Assembly: GCF_016786305.1 (NCBI RefSeq)
Contig: NZ_JADWYV010000004.1
Strand: one strand, 5' to 3'
DNA length: 64,000 bases
Source of the DNA: Pseudofrankia nepalensis
GTDB lineage: Bacteria > Actinomycetota > Actinomycetes > Frankiales > Frankiaceae
Shown: positions 26,348 through 35,069 of the stretch, in pieces
Layout of the letters: each line of letters opens with the position of its first letter
How positions within the stretch are numbered: the first letter of the stretch is position 1
Made by a program: the position numbers and the translations under genes
The notes under the pieces: generated by a model
What the model was told of the DNA's origin: nothing
Seen by the model: only the letters and a program-made list of their open reading frames with translations
Databases searched by the model: none

Positions 26348-27518
26348 AGGCGCCGATCAGTGCCTGCGCGTTGTCGTGCATCACCAGCTGGATCTCGGCG
26401 TCGGTGTAGCCGGCGGACTCGAGGTCCTTGGTGAACGCCAGCGGGTCGGCCAGGCCCTCGACGTGCGGCCAGTCGGAGCCCAGCAGGATCCGGTCGGCGC
26501 CGATCAGCGTCTTGAGCTCGTCGAGGTCGTTCTCGTGGAACGGCGAGACCCACACCTGCCGGCGGAACGTCTCACGCGGGTCCTCGGCCCACGCCGCCGG
26601 GTTCTGCACGAACGACTTCTTCAGCCGCTTGAACAGCGGGGTCACCCAGTCCGAGCCGGTCTCGATCGCCGCGAACCGCAGGTTCGGATGGCGGCGCAGG
26701 GTGCCCTGCGCCAGCAGCGCCGCGAACGTGTCGGCGACCCCCGTCGCCGACAGCAGGGCGCGCAACGGGGTCATCCGGAACGCCTCGGTCTCGTCGCTCT
26801 CGCTCCACCAGCCGATCAGCTCCGCGTACACGTCGTCGCCGCCGTGGTAGGCGCACACCACGCCCGACTCGTTCGCCAACGCCCAGAACTCGTCGAACAT
26901 CCGGTCCGCCGGCGACTTCAGGCCCTGCTCGGTGAGCACCGGCCCGGCGCGCATCACCAGAATGCGCGCACCCCGGTCCAGCGCCCAGCGCAGCTCGGTG
27001 ACCGCCGCGGCCGGGTCCGACAGCGACACGTACGGCGCCGCGAAGATCTTGTTCTGGTAGGCGAACCCCCAGTCCTCGTCGAGCCACCGGTTGAACGCCC
27101 GAAACGCCGCCCGCGCCGCCGGCAGGTCGTCCTTCAGCGCCCGCTCCATGCCGACACCCAGCGTCGGGAAGAAGAACGCCCCGTCCAGCCCCAGCTCGTC
27201 CATCACCCGCAGCCGCGCGTCCCGGTTCTGGTACTCGGGCCGCGGGGGCGCCAGCTCGCCGAACAACTTGACCACCGGGCCGCCGACCTCACCCCGGAAG
27301 TACTGCTCCAACGCACCCGGCTTGGCCAGCGCGGAGAACGTCGGGTTCGGCAGGAACCGGTTCACCTTGCCGCCGACCAGCAGCCGCGTCCTGCCGTCCA
27401 CCTGCGCCCACTGCATGCAGCGCCTGGCGAACTCGGGCTCGATATGACGGGTGAACGCGTCCAACGTCTCGTAGTAGTGATTGTCCGCGTCGAAGGCACG
27501 CAGCCCTGCCACCACCAT
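26346..27518 (-). CDS. Amidohydrolase-2 family metal-dependent hydrolase
   Basis: This 390-residue protein matches the amidohydrolase 2 (TIM-barrel) family, which includes ACMS decarboxylase and 4-oxalomesaconate hydratase-like enzymes. Segments seen are FDADNHYYET at the N terminus (a variant of the usual D-x-H metal motif), AYHGG in the middle, and LLGSDWPHVEGL near the end with the catalytic Asp. It probably hydrolyses or decarboxylates a ring-derived acid in the cytosol. A clear sigma-70-like promoter lies 64 bases upstream, so it appears to be a single-gene unit. The family is broad and the exact reaction is open. Confidence 0.85.
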   Translation of the reverse strand: MVVAGLRAFDADNHYYETLDAFTRHIEPEFARRCMQWAQVDGRTRLLVGGKVNRFLPNPTFSALAKPGALEQYFRGEVGGPVVKLFGELAPPRPEYQNRDARLRVMDELGLDGAFFFPTLGVGMERALKDDLPAARAAFRAFNRWLDEDWGFAYQNKIFAAPYVSLSDPAAAVTELRWALDRGARILVMRAGPVLTEQGLKSPADRMFDEFWALANESGVVCAYHGGDDVYAELIGWWSESDETEAFRMTPLRALLSATGVADTFAALLAQGTLRRHPNLRFAAIETGSDWVTPLFKRLKKSFVQNPAAWAEDPRETFRRQVWVSPFHENDLDELKTLIGADRILLGSDWPHVEGLADPLAFTKDLESAGYTDAEIQLVMHDNAQALIGA

Positions 27519-27581
27519 GCCAGCTCCTCATCCCACGTCGCCGTGCCGCCTGTCGAAGGAGCGCAGCTCCCCTCATCCCAA

Positions 27582-27610
27582 AACCTAGAATCAGGTTTCA
27601 AGAACGTCAA
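27582..27610 (-). promoter_or_regulatory. Sigma-70-like promoter of the amidohydrolase gene
   Basis: Read on the minus strand, TTGACG and TAGGTT are separated by exactly 17 bases. The -10 box ends 64 bases before the amidohydrolase ATG. This is a good match to the housekeeping-sigma consensus for such a GC-rich genome. Confidence 0.55.
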
Positions 27611-27746
27611 GCGATAGGAATGCCTCAGCCGCAGGCATGCCCGCTCACGGCGTCGACCGGGTGCAATCGCGTTCTAGTTCTTCCTGACCCGCGGTCCACC
27701 TCGCGAACCCCGGCCGCGCAAGGCCGGGGCGCGAGCGCCACCGCGC

Positions 27747-28727
27747 TCAGGGCTGGCGCGAGGCCGGCGGACGGCCGTGGGTCGCGGCGGTCAGGGCGTC
27801 GGCGGCGCGGCGCACGCGTTCCCCGAGTGCGAGGATCTCGGCGCCGGCGCGCGCGGGCATTCCGTCGCCGGCCGCGCAGACCAGGCACAGGATGACGACG
27901 ACCGTGCCGTCGGAGTCGAAGACCGGGGCGTTGACCGCGGACGCGCGGTAGCCGGCGGCCGGGTCGATCGTCGCCGGCAGGGTGTCCGCCAGGTCGAACA
28001 TGCCGCCGATCTCGCCGATCACCCGCCGAAGCGTCGCGGCCTGCTCCGCGTGGCGCTGGTCCTCGCCGAGCTCGGCGGCCAGCGTGCCGAGCCGCTCGCG
28101 CATCCGGTTCTCGACCTCGAGCGCCCAGCCGCGCGAGCGGACGCCGGCCAGGCCCGGCGTCACCCGGGCCAGCGCGTCCGGTGGCCGGTCCGGCCCGAGC
28201 CGCGCCAGCCACCGCTCGACGGCGGCGTCATCCGCCCAGGCGACGCAGACCGCGCCGAGCGGTGGCTGGGGAGATATCCGCTGGCCCAGGCGCAGGCCGT
28301 TGTAGGCGGTGAGCGCATGCTCGGCCGCGGGGCCGGCCGCGCCCCGCGCCGCCGGCCGGCCGATCTCCGCGACGAGCAGGTCGTCGTGCTCTCCCGGGAT
28401 GGCGCCGGCGACCAGCGCGAGACACATCAGCCCGGTGGCCTCGGCGATCTCGCGCACGACCGGCCGGGCGGCCTCCACCACCGGGTGGCCGCGGGCCGCC
28501 GCGCGGCCGGCCGCGACGAGCGCGGGGCCCAGCCGGTAGGTGTGCCGGCGCGGATGGCGCAGCAGCCAGCCGCGGCGCGCGAGCGCGACCACCATCGGAT
28601 GGATGGTCGCCTTGTCGACGCCGACGGCGCGGGCGATGTCGGCCAGCGTGTAGCCGTCGCCGGGACGGGCCGCGAGCAGGTCCACCAGGTCGAGGAGCCG
28701 CTCGGTCTGCGGTGAGGGTCTGGTCAT
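27747..28727 (-). CDS. IclR-family transcriptional regulator
   Basis: This 326-residue protein has an N-terminal winged HTH (about residues 8-70: YTLADIARAVGVDKATIHPMV, then RRHTYRLGPALV) and a C-terminal effector domain. In the latter, DSDGTVVVILCLVC corresponds to the ligand pocket strand. It is longer than the usual 250-270 residues because of an enlarged middle region. It is divergent from an SDR / zinc alcohol dehydrogenase / ThDP-enzyme group, and IclR proteins commonly control such neighbouring catabolic genes. The 166-bp gap contains ATGCC...GGCAT half-sites that could be its target. Confidence 0.85.
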   Translation of the reverse strand: MTRPSPQTERLLDLVDLLAARPGDGYTLADIARAVGVDKATIHPMVVALARRGWLLRHPRRHTYRLGPALVAAGRAAARGHPVVEAARPVVREIAEATGLMCLALVAGAIPGEHDDLLVAEIGRPAARGAAGPAAEHALTAYNGLRLGQRISPQPPLGAVCVAWADDAAVERWLARLGPDRPPDALARVTPGLAGVRSRGWALEVENRMRERLGTLAAELGEDQRHAEQAATLRRVIGEIGGMFDLADTLPATIDPAAGYRASAVNAPVFDSDGTVVVILCLVCAAGDGMPARAGAEILALGERVRRAADALTAATHGRPPASRQP

Positions 28728-28893
28728 GGCGCCCCGACGATAACCGACCCACCCGCCAGGCGTTTGCATAATGCCACCGTTGATTTGGGCATCGCATCCT
28801 GCGAGGGTCAAACGACGGGCAGGTCCGGTTCGACCGGCGCGGGATCCCCGCGGTGCCCACCACGTCAGTCCGCCACTCACCGAGGAGACGCCG

Positions 28894-29766
28894 ATGGCAG
28901 CCGCGGCGCGCGATGCCTCTGACCGCTTACCGTCGTCGGCCGGCCTGGAGGTGCCCAGCGCGACGCCGCCGGGCCAGGTGGGTGTCGTCACCGGAGCCGC
29001 GAACGGCATCGGGCGGGCCGTCGCGCGGCACTTCGTCGCCCAGGGCTGGCGGGTCGTCGGCGGCGACGTCGACGAGGCGGGCCTTGCCGCGCTTACGGCC
29101 GAGCTCGGCCCAGACGCCTTCGCCGCGGCTCGCTGCGACGTGACCGTCGAGGACGACGTGGCCTCGCTCGTCGACCTGGCCGGCTCCCGGTTCGGCCGCC
29201 TGGACGCCGTGGTCGCCAACGCCGGAGGCGGCTCGAACGCGCAGATAGCCGACCACGACTTCGCCGAGTGGCGACGGGTCGTTGACCTGTGCCTGCACGG
29301 CGCGTTCCTGACCGTCAAGCACGCCGCCCGCGCCCTGCGCGACGCCGGCCATGGCGGCGCGATCGTCACGCTCGCGAGCCTCAACGCCGTGCAGCCCGGC
29401 CGCGGCATGGGCGCCTACTGCGCCGCCAAGGCCGGCGTCGTCGCCCTGACCGAGGTCGCGGCCCTCGAACTCGGCCGCCACGGCATCCGGGTGAACGCGG
29501 TGGCGCCCGGCCTGGTCCGGACCGCGGCCACCGGCCCCATGTGGAGCCTGCCGGGCCTCGTCGAGGAGTTCGTCGACAACACCCCGCTCGGCCGCTTCGC
29601 CGAGCCGGAAGAGGTCGCGAGCCTCGTCTACTTCCTCGCCTCCGACCAGGCGTCGTTCGTCAGCGGCGGCCTGTACGGCGTCGACGGCGGCGCGCGGACC
29701 AGGCGCTACCCCGACATGATCGCCGCGATCGAACGGCTCACGGCGCCAGGCCCCGCCATGTCCTGA
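28894..29766 (+). CDS. Short-chain dehydrogenase/reductase
   Basis: This 290-residue classical SDR has TGAANGIGRAVA near residue 33, VVANAGGG and catalytic YCAAKAG. GAGGAG lies 8 bases before the ATG at 28894, which rules out a longer reading from 28771. It is divergent from the IclR gene and 188 bp before a zinc alcohol dehydrogenase, so it may act in the same pathway. The C-terminal GVDGGARTRRYPDM is typical of sugar- or polyol-type SDRs, but the substrate is not determined. Confidence 0.9.
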   Translation: MAAAARDASDRLPSSAGLEVPSATPPGQVGVVTGAANGIGRAVARHFVAQGWRVVGGDVDEAGLAALTAELGPDAFAAARCDVTVEDDVASLVDLAGSRFGRLDAVVANAGGGSNAQIADHDFAEWRRVVDLCLHGAFLTVKHAARALRDAGHGGAIVTLASLNAVQPGRGMGAYCAAKAGVVALTEVAALELGRHGIRVNAVAPGLVRTAATGPMWSLPGLVEEFVDNTPLGRFAEPEEVASLVYFLASDQASFVSGGLYGVDGGARTRRYPDMIAAIERLTAPGPAMS

Positions 29767-29954
29767 CTCCGGGAGTTCCGGGGCGCCAGGTCCTGACCCC
29801 GGAAAGCTCGGGCCGCGCCCACCTCTGGCCTGCCACTGCCGGCGCGGGACCGCCGTCCGCCGGCGCGCGCTCCCTGGCCGGGCGTCTCCGGACCCGCCGC
29901 CCTACCGCCTTCCCTCGCCGCCTTCCGCGGGCGCCCTTTCGTGGAGTGCTACCG

Positions 29955-30950
29955 ATGCGTGTCGCCGCTCTCACCGCCGATCACCACTTCGAGGTCGTCA
30001 CCGTGGACGACCCGACCCCCGGCCCGGACGAACTCGTCGTGGCGGTCGGGGCCTGCGGCATCTGCGGGTCCGACCTCAAGTCGTACTCCGCGCTGCCGGC
30101 GGGCTCGGTGCTCGGCCACGAGTTCTGCGGCGAGGTGGTCGCCGCCGGCACACGGGCACGCGAGACCTGGCGCGAGGGCCAGTTCGTCGCCGCGATGCCG
30201 GTACGCGCCTGCGGGCGCTGCCGCTGGTGCCTGGCCGACGAGCCGGCCCACTGCGAACGGGCTGACCTGCTCGGCGTCGGCGGCGCCGCCGGCGCGTTCG
30301 CCGAGCTGGTCCGGGTCGACGCCAACCTCGCGGTGGCACTCCCGACGTCCGTCGGCGACGTCGGCGCCGCCGTCGAACCGCTCGCCGTCGGGCTGCACGC
30401 CGCCGTCACGGCCGGGATCCGGCCGGGAGACCGGGTCCTCGTCCTGGGCGGTGGTTCGGTCGGCACGGCCGTCACCGTCTGGGCCCGCAGGCTCGGCGCC
30501 GTCGAGGTCGTCGTGAGCGACCCGGCCGCGCCGCGCCGGGACGGCGCCGCCGCGTTCGGCGCGACCGGGACGCACGACCCGGCGGACGGGGCGCCGCCCA
30601 CGGGCTTCGACGTGGTCGTCGAGTGCGTCGGCGCGCCGAACCTGATCCAGACGGCCCTCGACGCCGCCGCGGTGCACGGCCGGGTGGTGGTGGCCGGCGT
30701 ATGCATGAAGCCAGACCCGATCCTTCCCCTCACCGCCCTGCTCAAGGAGCTTGAGGTGCGGTTCGCCGTCTACTACCGGCGCGGCGAGTTCCGCGCCGCG
30801 GCCGCGCTGGTCGCCAGCGGGCAGCTCGACCCCGACGCGCTGCGCGCCACCGCCGTCGGCCTCGACGGCCTCGACGCCGCCTTCGCCCGCCTGCTGTCGG
30901 GCGACGCGGGCCGCAAGGTCGTCGTCAGACCGTCGGCGTCTCCCGCGTGA
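29955..30950 (+). CDS. Zinc-dependent medium-chain alcohol dehydrogenase
   Basis: This 331-residue MDR enzyme has the catalytic zinc ligands in GACGICGSDLKSY (Cys near residue 38) and GHEFCGEV (His/Glu). The structural-zinc lobe CGRCRWCLADEPAHC follows, then the NAD-binding VLVLGGGSVG. The family oxidises polyols, threonine or secondary alcohols. It lies between an SDR and a ThDP enzyme under apparent IclR control, suggesting sequential oxidation of a sugar or polyol, then C-C cleavage. The length is a little below the 340-350 usual for sorbitol-dehydrogenase-like members. Confidence 0.9.
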   Translation: MRVAALTADHHFEVVTVDDPTPGPDELVVAVGACGICGSDLKSYSALPAGSVLGHEFCGEVVAAGTRARETWREGQFVAAMPVRACGRCRWCLADEPAHCERADLLGVGGAAGAFAELVRVDANLAVALPTSVGDVGAAVEPLAVGLHAAVTAGIRPGDRVLVLGGGSVGTAVTVWARRLGAVEVVVSDPAAPRRDGAAAFGATGTHDPADGAPPTGFDVVVECVGAPNLIQTALDAAAVHGRVVVAGVCMKPDPILPLTALLKELEVRFAVYYRRGEFRAAAALVASGQLDPDALRATAVGLDGLDAAFARLLSGDAGRKVVVRPSASPA

Positions 30951-31151
30951 CCGGCCTGCCCACCTGACCGGCCCACCGCGCGAGCCGTTTCCTCCGGCAG
31001 ACCTCCGCGCCCCGTCAGGAGCCGGCCCCCGCGTCGTCCTCGGCCGGAACGACCATCGCGCCACGCCACGCCACGCCGCGCCGCGCATACCCAGCCCCGC
31101 CGGTCGTGGCGCGGCCAGCCGGCACCGCCAGCAGTCAGATAGGAGAAGCCC

Positions 31152-32876
31152 GTGGGCATGATCACCGGTGGCGAGCTGGTCGCCCGTACCCTCGTCGACC
31201 TGGGGGTGACGCACGCCTTCGGCGTCCACGGCGGCCACCTCGACCCGCTGCTGACCGCGCTCGACCGGCTCGGCGTCACTCTCGTCGACACCCGGCACGA
31301 GGCGGCCGCCGGCAACGCCGCCGAGGGTTACGCCCGCGCGACCGGCGGCCTCGGCGTCGCCTTCGCCACCTCCGGCCCCGGCTTCACCAACGCCTACGCC
31401 GCGCTCGCCAACGCCTTCATCGACCGGATCCCGGTCCTGCTGCTCACCAGCTCGCCGCCGCTGCGCGAGGCGGAACTCAACGTCCTCCAAGGCGGCCTCG
31501 ACCAGGTCGCGGCCGCCCGCACGGTCGCCAAGTGGGCGCACCGGGCCACGACCGCCGCGCGTCTGCCCGACCTGGTCGCCCTCGCCGTGCGGCACGCGAC
31601 CACCGGCGTGCCCGGCCCGGCCGTGCTCGACATCCCGATCGACGTCATGTACCGGCAGATCGACGAGGCGGTCGCGACGAAGCCGTCGCTGACGATGCCG
31701 ACGCCGCCCGCCCCGGCCCGCGCGGCCGTCCGGCGGATGGTGGAGCTGTTGCGCGCGTCGCGCCGGCCCGTGTTCATCCTCGGCGGTGGCGCCGCGCTCA
31801 GCCCGGGCACCCGCCCGGCGCTGGAGGCGCTGCTCGACCGGGTGCGCTTCCCGGTGGTCACGACGTCCTGGGGCCATGGGCAGCTCTCCCCTGGCCATCC
31901 GTGCGCCCTGGGCGGGTCCGGCGCGCTCGCGGCGCTGCCGTTCCTCGCCGAACGCCCCGACCTGTTCGTGCTCCTGGGCGCGCGGCGCGGCATCTCGCTC
32001 GGCGCCCGGACCGGCTCGATGATCCCGCCGGGCACGCCGGTCATCCACGTCGACGTCGACGGGGTGGAACCGGGCCGCGTCGGTGAGGTCGAGCTGTCGG
32101 TGGTCGCCGACGTCGGCGAGACGATCCACGCCCTGGCCACCGTCGCCGACGAACTGCCCGGCTGGGACGCCTGGAACGCCGCCACCCGGGCCGCCGTCGG
32201 CGCGCACGCGATGATGTTCGCCGACGCGCCCACGGTCACGCCCAGCGGGCGGCTGCATCCCTACCACGTGGCCCGGGAGCTGACCGGCGCGCTCGAGGAC
32301 GACGCGGTCGTCGTCTTCGACGGCGGCGAGACCGCCGGCTGGATCAGCTTCTTCGCCCGCGCCCACCGGCCGCGGTCCTGGTTCGGCCTCGGCATGATGG
32401 GCGGCCTCGGCGTCGGCCAGGGCTTCGCGATCGGCGCGCAGTGCGCCCGCCCCGGCGCCCAGGTCGTGCTCGTCACCGGCGACGGCGGCGTCGGCTTCCA
32501 CCTCCAGGAGTTCGACACGATGGCCCGCCACCAGCTGCCCGTGACGACGGTCGTCTACAACAACCTGTCCTGGGGCATGTCGCTGCACGGCCAGCAGGCC
32601 ATCTACGGCGAGAAGACCAGCGTCGCCGTCGAGCTCCCCGACACCCGCTACGACCACATCGCCGCGGCCATGGGCCTGCACGCCGAACGCGTCACCGACC
32701 TCGACCAGGTCGGGCCGGCCCTGCGACGGGCACGGGAGAGCGGCCGGTCCGCCTGCCTCGACGTCACCATCGCCCCCGACGTCATCCACCCGATGATGGC
32801 GCCCCTGACCGCCGACCTCCCCGACGGCGCGATCCGCGTCCCCTACTACGAGGCGATCCCGGCCGGCGAGGGGTGA
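31152..32876 (+). CDS. ThDP-dependent enzyme of the acetolactate synthase / decarboxylase superfamily
   Basis: This 574-residue three-domain ThDP enzyme has the catalytic Glu in DTRHEAAAGNAAEGYAR near residue 50. GSGALAALPFL lies in the central domain, and the cofactor motif GDGGVGFHLQEFDTM...YNN lies near residue 445. Whether it is a synthase, decarboxylase or hydrolase cannot be told; the quinone-like central domain is not obviously FAD-binding. A GTG start with AGGAG 6-7 bases upstream is preferred to the ATG two codons later. It follows the zinc alcohol dehydrogenase by 201 bp and may cleave its product. Confidence 0.88.
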   Translation: MGMITGGELVARTLVDLGVTHAFGVHGGHLDPLLTALDRLGVTLVDTRHEAAAGNAAEGYARATGGLGVAFATSGPGFTNAYAALANAFIDRIPVLLLTSSPPLREAELNVLQGGLDQVAAARTVAKWAHRATTAARLPDLVALAVRHATTGVPGPAVLDIPIDVMYRQIDEAVATKPSLTMPTPPAPARAAVRRMVELLRASRRPVFILGGGAALSPGTRPALEALLDRVRFPVVTTSWGHGQLSPGHPCALGGSGALAALPFLAERPDLFVLLGARRGISLGARTGSMIPPGTPVIHVDVDGVEPGRVGEVELSVVADVGETIHALATVADELPGWDAWNAATRAAVGAHAMMFADAPTVTPSGRLHPYHVARELTGALEDDAVVVFDGGETAGWISFFARAHRPRSWFGLGMMGGLGVGQGFAIGAQCARPGAQVVLVTGDGGVGFHLQEFDTMARHQLPVTTVVYNNLSWGMSLHGQQAIYGEKTSVAVELPDTRYDHIAAAMGLHAERVTDLDQVGPALRRARESGRSACLDVTIAPDVIHPMMAPLTADLPDGAIRVPYYEAIPAGEG

Positions 32877-33263
32877 GGCCCACGTGCGCCCGGCGGCCGG
32901 TCCCGCCGCGTTCACGGCGAGTCCCGCGGCGAGCGGCCCGGGCCACGGCGAGGAGCCGGAGAGCGACACGGCAGGAAGAAGGAGAACAGCGGCATCAGCG
33001 CCGCGGCCGCATGGTTCGCCCTCGGTTCAAAGCGGTGCGCGACAGGGATGATCACCGATTGCTCGTGGGAATGGTGCGGAGGCTGGCTGCCCATCGAGCC
33101 ATTTCCGCGGGCATCTTACGATCATGCGCGCAGGTTGAGCGCATGCTGGCCGGACGAAAGCTGCCGCCGTGGCCGGGCTACGTTCGCTCTCGCCCGAAAC
33201 GGCCGCCGCCCGCCCCCCGCGGTGCGGGGGGCGGGCGGCAGATCCGGCCGGCGTCGTGGTCGG
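32877..33263. other. Intergenic region with terminator
   Basis: No gene is supported in these 387 bases; open frames have no ribosome site and no family features. The main content is the strong hairpin at 33205-33239. Confidence 0.5.
33205..33239. terminator. Strong 16-bp hairpin
   Basis: Perfect 16-bp arms (GCCGCCCGCCCCCCGC and its complement) surround a 3-base GGT loop. It lies downstream of the leftward 43-residue ORF and beyond the rightward ThDP gene, so it can act on either. Confidence 0.7.
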
Positions 33264-33395
33264 TCAGTAGCGGGCGCTCGTCGTCGAGCGGGTCCGCGGC
33301 CGCCGGCGCAGTCGCCGCAGACCCCGTGCCGCCGACCGGTCGGCCGCGTTCGCGTCACGCCGGACCTCATTGCGGAGCCGTCGTAGCAACCTCAT
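33264..33395 (-). CDS. Small arginine-rich protein, 43 aa
   Basis: The ORF begins MRLLRRLRNEVRRD with GAGGAGG 6 bases upstream, an almost perfect ribosome site. It encodes a very basic peptide with RGLRRLRRRPRTR near the end. The 16-bp hairpin follows 25 bases after the stop. No family is recognised. The strong ribosome site and terminator argue that it is real; a DNA- or RNA-binding or membrane-active role is possible but not shown. Confidence 0.5.
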   Translation of the reverse strand: MRLLRRLRNEVRRDANAADRSAARGLRRLRRRPRTRSTTSARY

Positions 33396-33587
33396 CGTTT
33401 CCTCCTCGGGCTTCGTCGTGTCCTTCGTACGTCCGGACCTCGTCGTCCTGTCGCCGGCCTGCTCACGACATGCCCGCCCTGCCGCCCGTAACACCTCTTG
33501 TCCTAGCTACGGCGCGCCAGATCCGGACACAGGTGATGACCTGGGGTTTTATGCGCCTGGCCTGTCGAACCTGGGAAGCTGGCGGGC

Positions 33588-35018
33588 GTGAGCGGGAGAC
33601 GGCGGGTGTTCCTCACGGGGGCGACCGGGAACTGGGGTCGTTGCGTGCTGCGCGAGTTCGCCGCTCGCGCCGACCGGTTCGACGTCGTCGCGCTGGTACT
33701 GCCCACCCGGCGCGACCGAGCCGCCATCGGCGAGTTCAGCGGCATGCCGAACCTGCGGGTCGTCTGGGGCGACCTGACGGACTACAGCGTCGTCGAGGCC
33801 TGCGTACGCGGCAGCGACCACGTCCTGCATGTCGGCGCCGTCGTCTCCCCGCAGGCCGACGACCATCCGGCGCTCGCGCGCCGCGTGAACGTCGACAGCG
33901 CCCGGAACATCATCAGGGCGGTGCGGGCGCAGGCCGACCCCGCGGCGATCGGCGTGGTCATGATCGGATCGGTCGCGCAGACCGGCGACCGCAATCCTCC
34001 GCATCACTGGGGCCGGGTCGGCGACCCGCTGCGGGTCTCCCAGTTCGACGAGTACGGCCAAACCAAGATCACCGCCGAGCGTGCCCTGGTGGAGTCCCGG
34101 CTGCCGCGCTGGGCGTGGCTGCGCCAGACGGGCATCTTCCACCCCGGGCTCCTCCAGATCCGCGACGCCATCATGACCCACGTGCCCTGCGGCGGGGTGA
34201 TGGAGTGGGTCTCGGCCGAGGACTCGGCTCGCCTGCTCGCCAACCTCTGCGAGGACGGGGTGCCCGACGAGTTCTGGGGCCGCGTCTACAACATCGGCGG
34301 CGGCGAGGCCTGGAGGCTGACCAACTGGGAGTTCCAGGTCCGCCTGGCCGGCGCGCTCGGCGTGCGGGACGTCCGGCGCTGGTACGAGCGCAACTGGTTC
34401 GCCATCCGCAACTTCCACGGCCAGTGGTACACCGACTCGGACGATCTGGAGCGGCTCGTCCCGTTCCGGCGCGACACCGTCGACGAGGCGCTGGCCCGCG
34501 CGGTACGCGCCTCCCCGCGCGCGGTGCGCCTGGCCGGGAAGGTTCCGGCGGCGGTCGTGAAGAACCTCGTGGTCGGCCCGCTCACCCGCCAGCCCAGGGG
34601 GACCATGGCCTGGATCCGCGACAACGACGACGCGCGGATCCGCGCCTACTTCGGCTCCCACGCCGAGTGGCGCGCCATCGGCGACTGGTCCACCTTCCAG
34701 CCCCCGGCGCCGGATCCCACCCAGCGCCTCCTCGACCACGGCTACGACGAGACCAAGCAACCAGCGCGGTGGAACCGGGACGACCTCGCCGGCGTCGCGG
34801 ACTTCCGCGGCGGCCAGCTGCTGTCCGAAGCCCTGGTGCCAGGAGACATCGCGACGCGGCTGCGGTGGCGCTGCGCCCAGGGGCACGAGTTCCTGGGCAG
34901 CCCCCGGCTGATCCTCGCCGCCGGCCACTGGTGCCCGGAATGCGTCAAGGACCCGGCCGGCTACCCGAAGCAGGCCATCGCCAACCGCTTCCTCGCCCAG
35001 GTCGAGCCCACGTCGTGA
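33588..35018 (+). CDS. Extended SDR (NAD-dependent epimerase/dehydratase) with C-terminal zinc ribbon
   Basis: This 476-residue protein starts with the Rossmann motif FLTGATGNWG and has a YGQTK segment at the position of the catalytic Tyr-Lys pair of extended SDRs. After about residue 330 comes a second part without SDR features. Near the end is a treble-clef-like zinc site, WRCAQGHEF...WCPEC, as found in DUF723/zinc-ribbon DNA- or RNA-binding domains. The combination of sugar-epimerase fold and zinc ribbon is unusual. The GTG start at 33588 has GGAAG upstream. It appears to be a single-gene unit; the substrate is unknown. Confidence 0.75.
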   Translation: MSGRRRVFLTGATGNWGRCVLREFAARADRFDVVALVLPTRRDRAAIGEFSGMPNLRVVWGDLTDYSVVEACVRGSDHVLHVGAVVSPQADDHPALARRVNVDSARNIIRAVRAQADPAAIGVVMIGSVAQTGDRNPPHHWGRVGDPLRVSQFDEYGQTKITAERALVESRLPRWAWLRQTGIFHPGLLQIRDAIMTHVPCGGVMEWVSAEDSARLLANLCEDGVPDEFWGRVYNIGGGEAWRLTNWEFQVRLAGALGVRDVRRWYERNWFAIRNFHGQWYTDSDDLERLVPFRRDTVDEALARAVRASPRAVRLAGKVPAAVVKNLVVGPLTRQPRGTMAWIRDNDDARIRAYFGSHAEWRAIGDWSTFQPPAPDPTQRLLDHGYDETKQPARWNRDDLAGVADFRGGQLLSEALVPGDIATRLRWRCAQGHEFLGSPRLILAAGHWCPECVKDPAGYPKQAIANRFLAQVEPTS

Positions 35019-35069
35019 GCCGGCGCGGTCAGCGAGGCGGGCGCGCGCCGGACGGGCCCCACGGCGCGG

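Noticed and set aside
29949..32969. 1006-codon leftward ORF under the dehydrogenase/ThDP genes
   Set aside because: It is an antisense shadow with low-complexity composition; the rightward genes have clear active-site motifs and ribosome sites.
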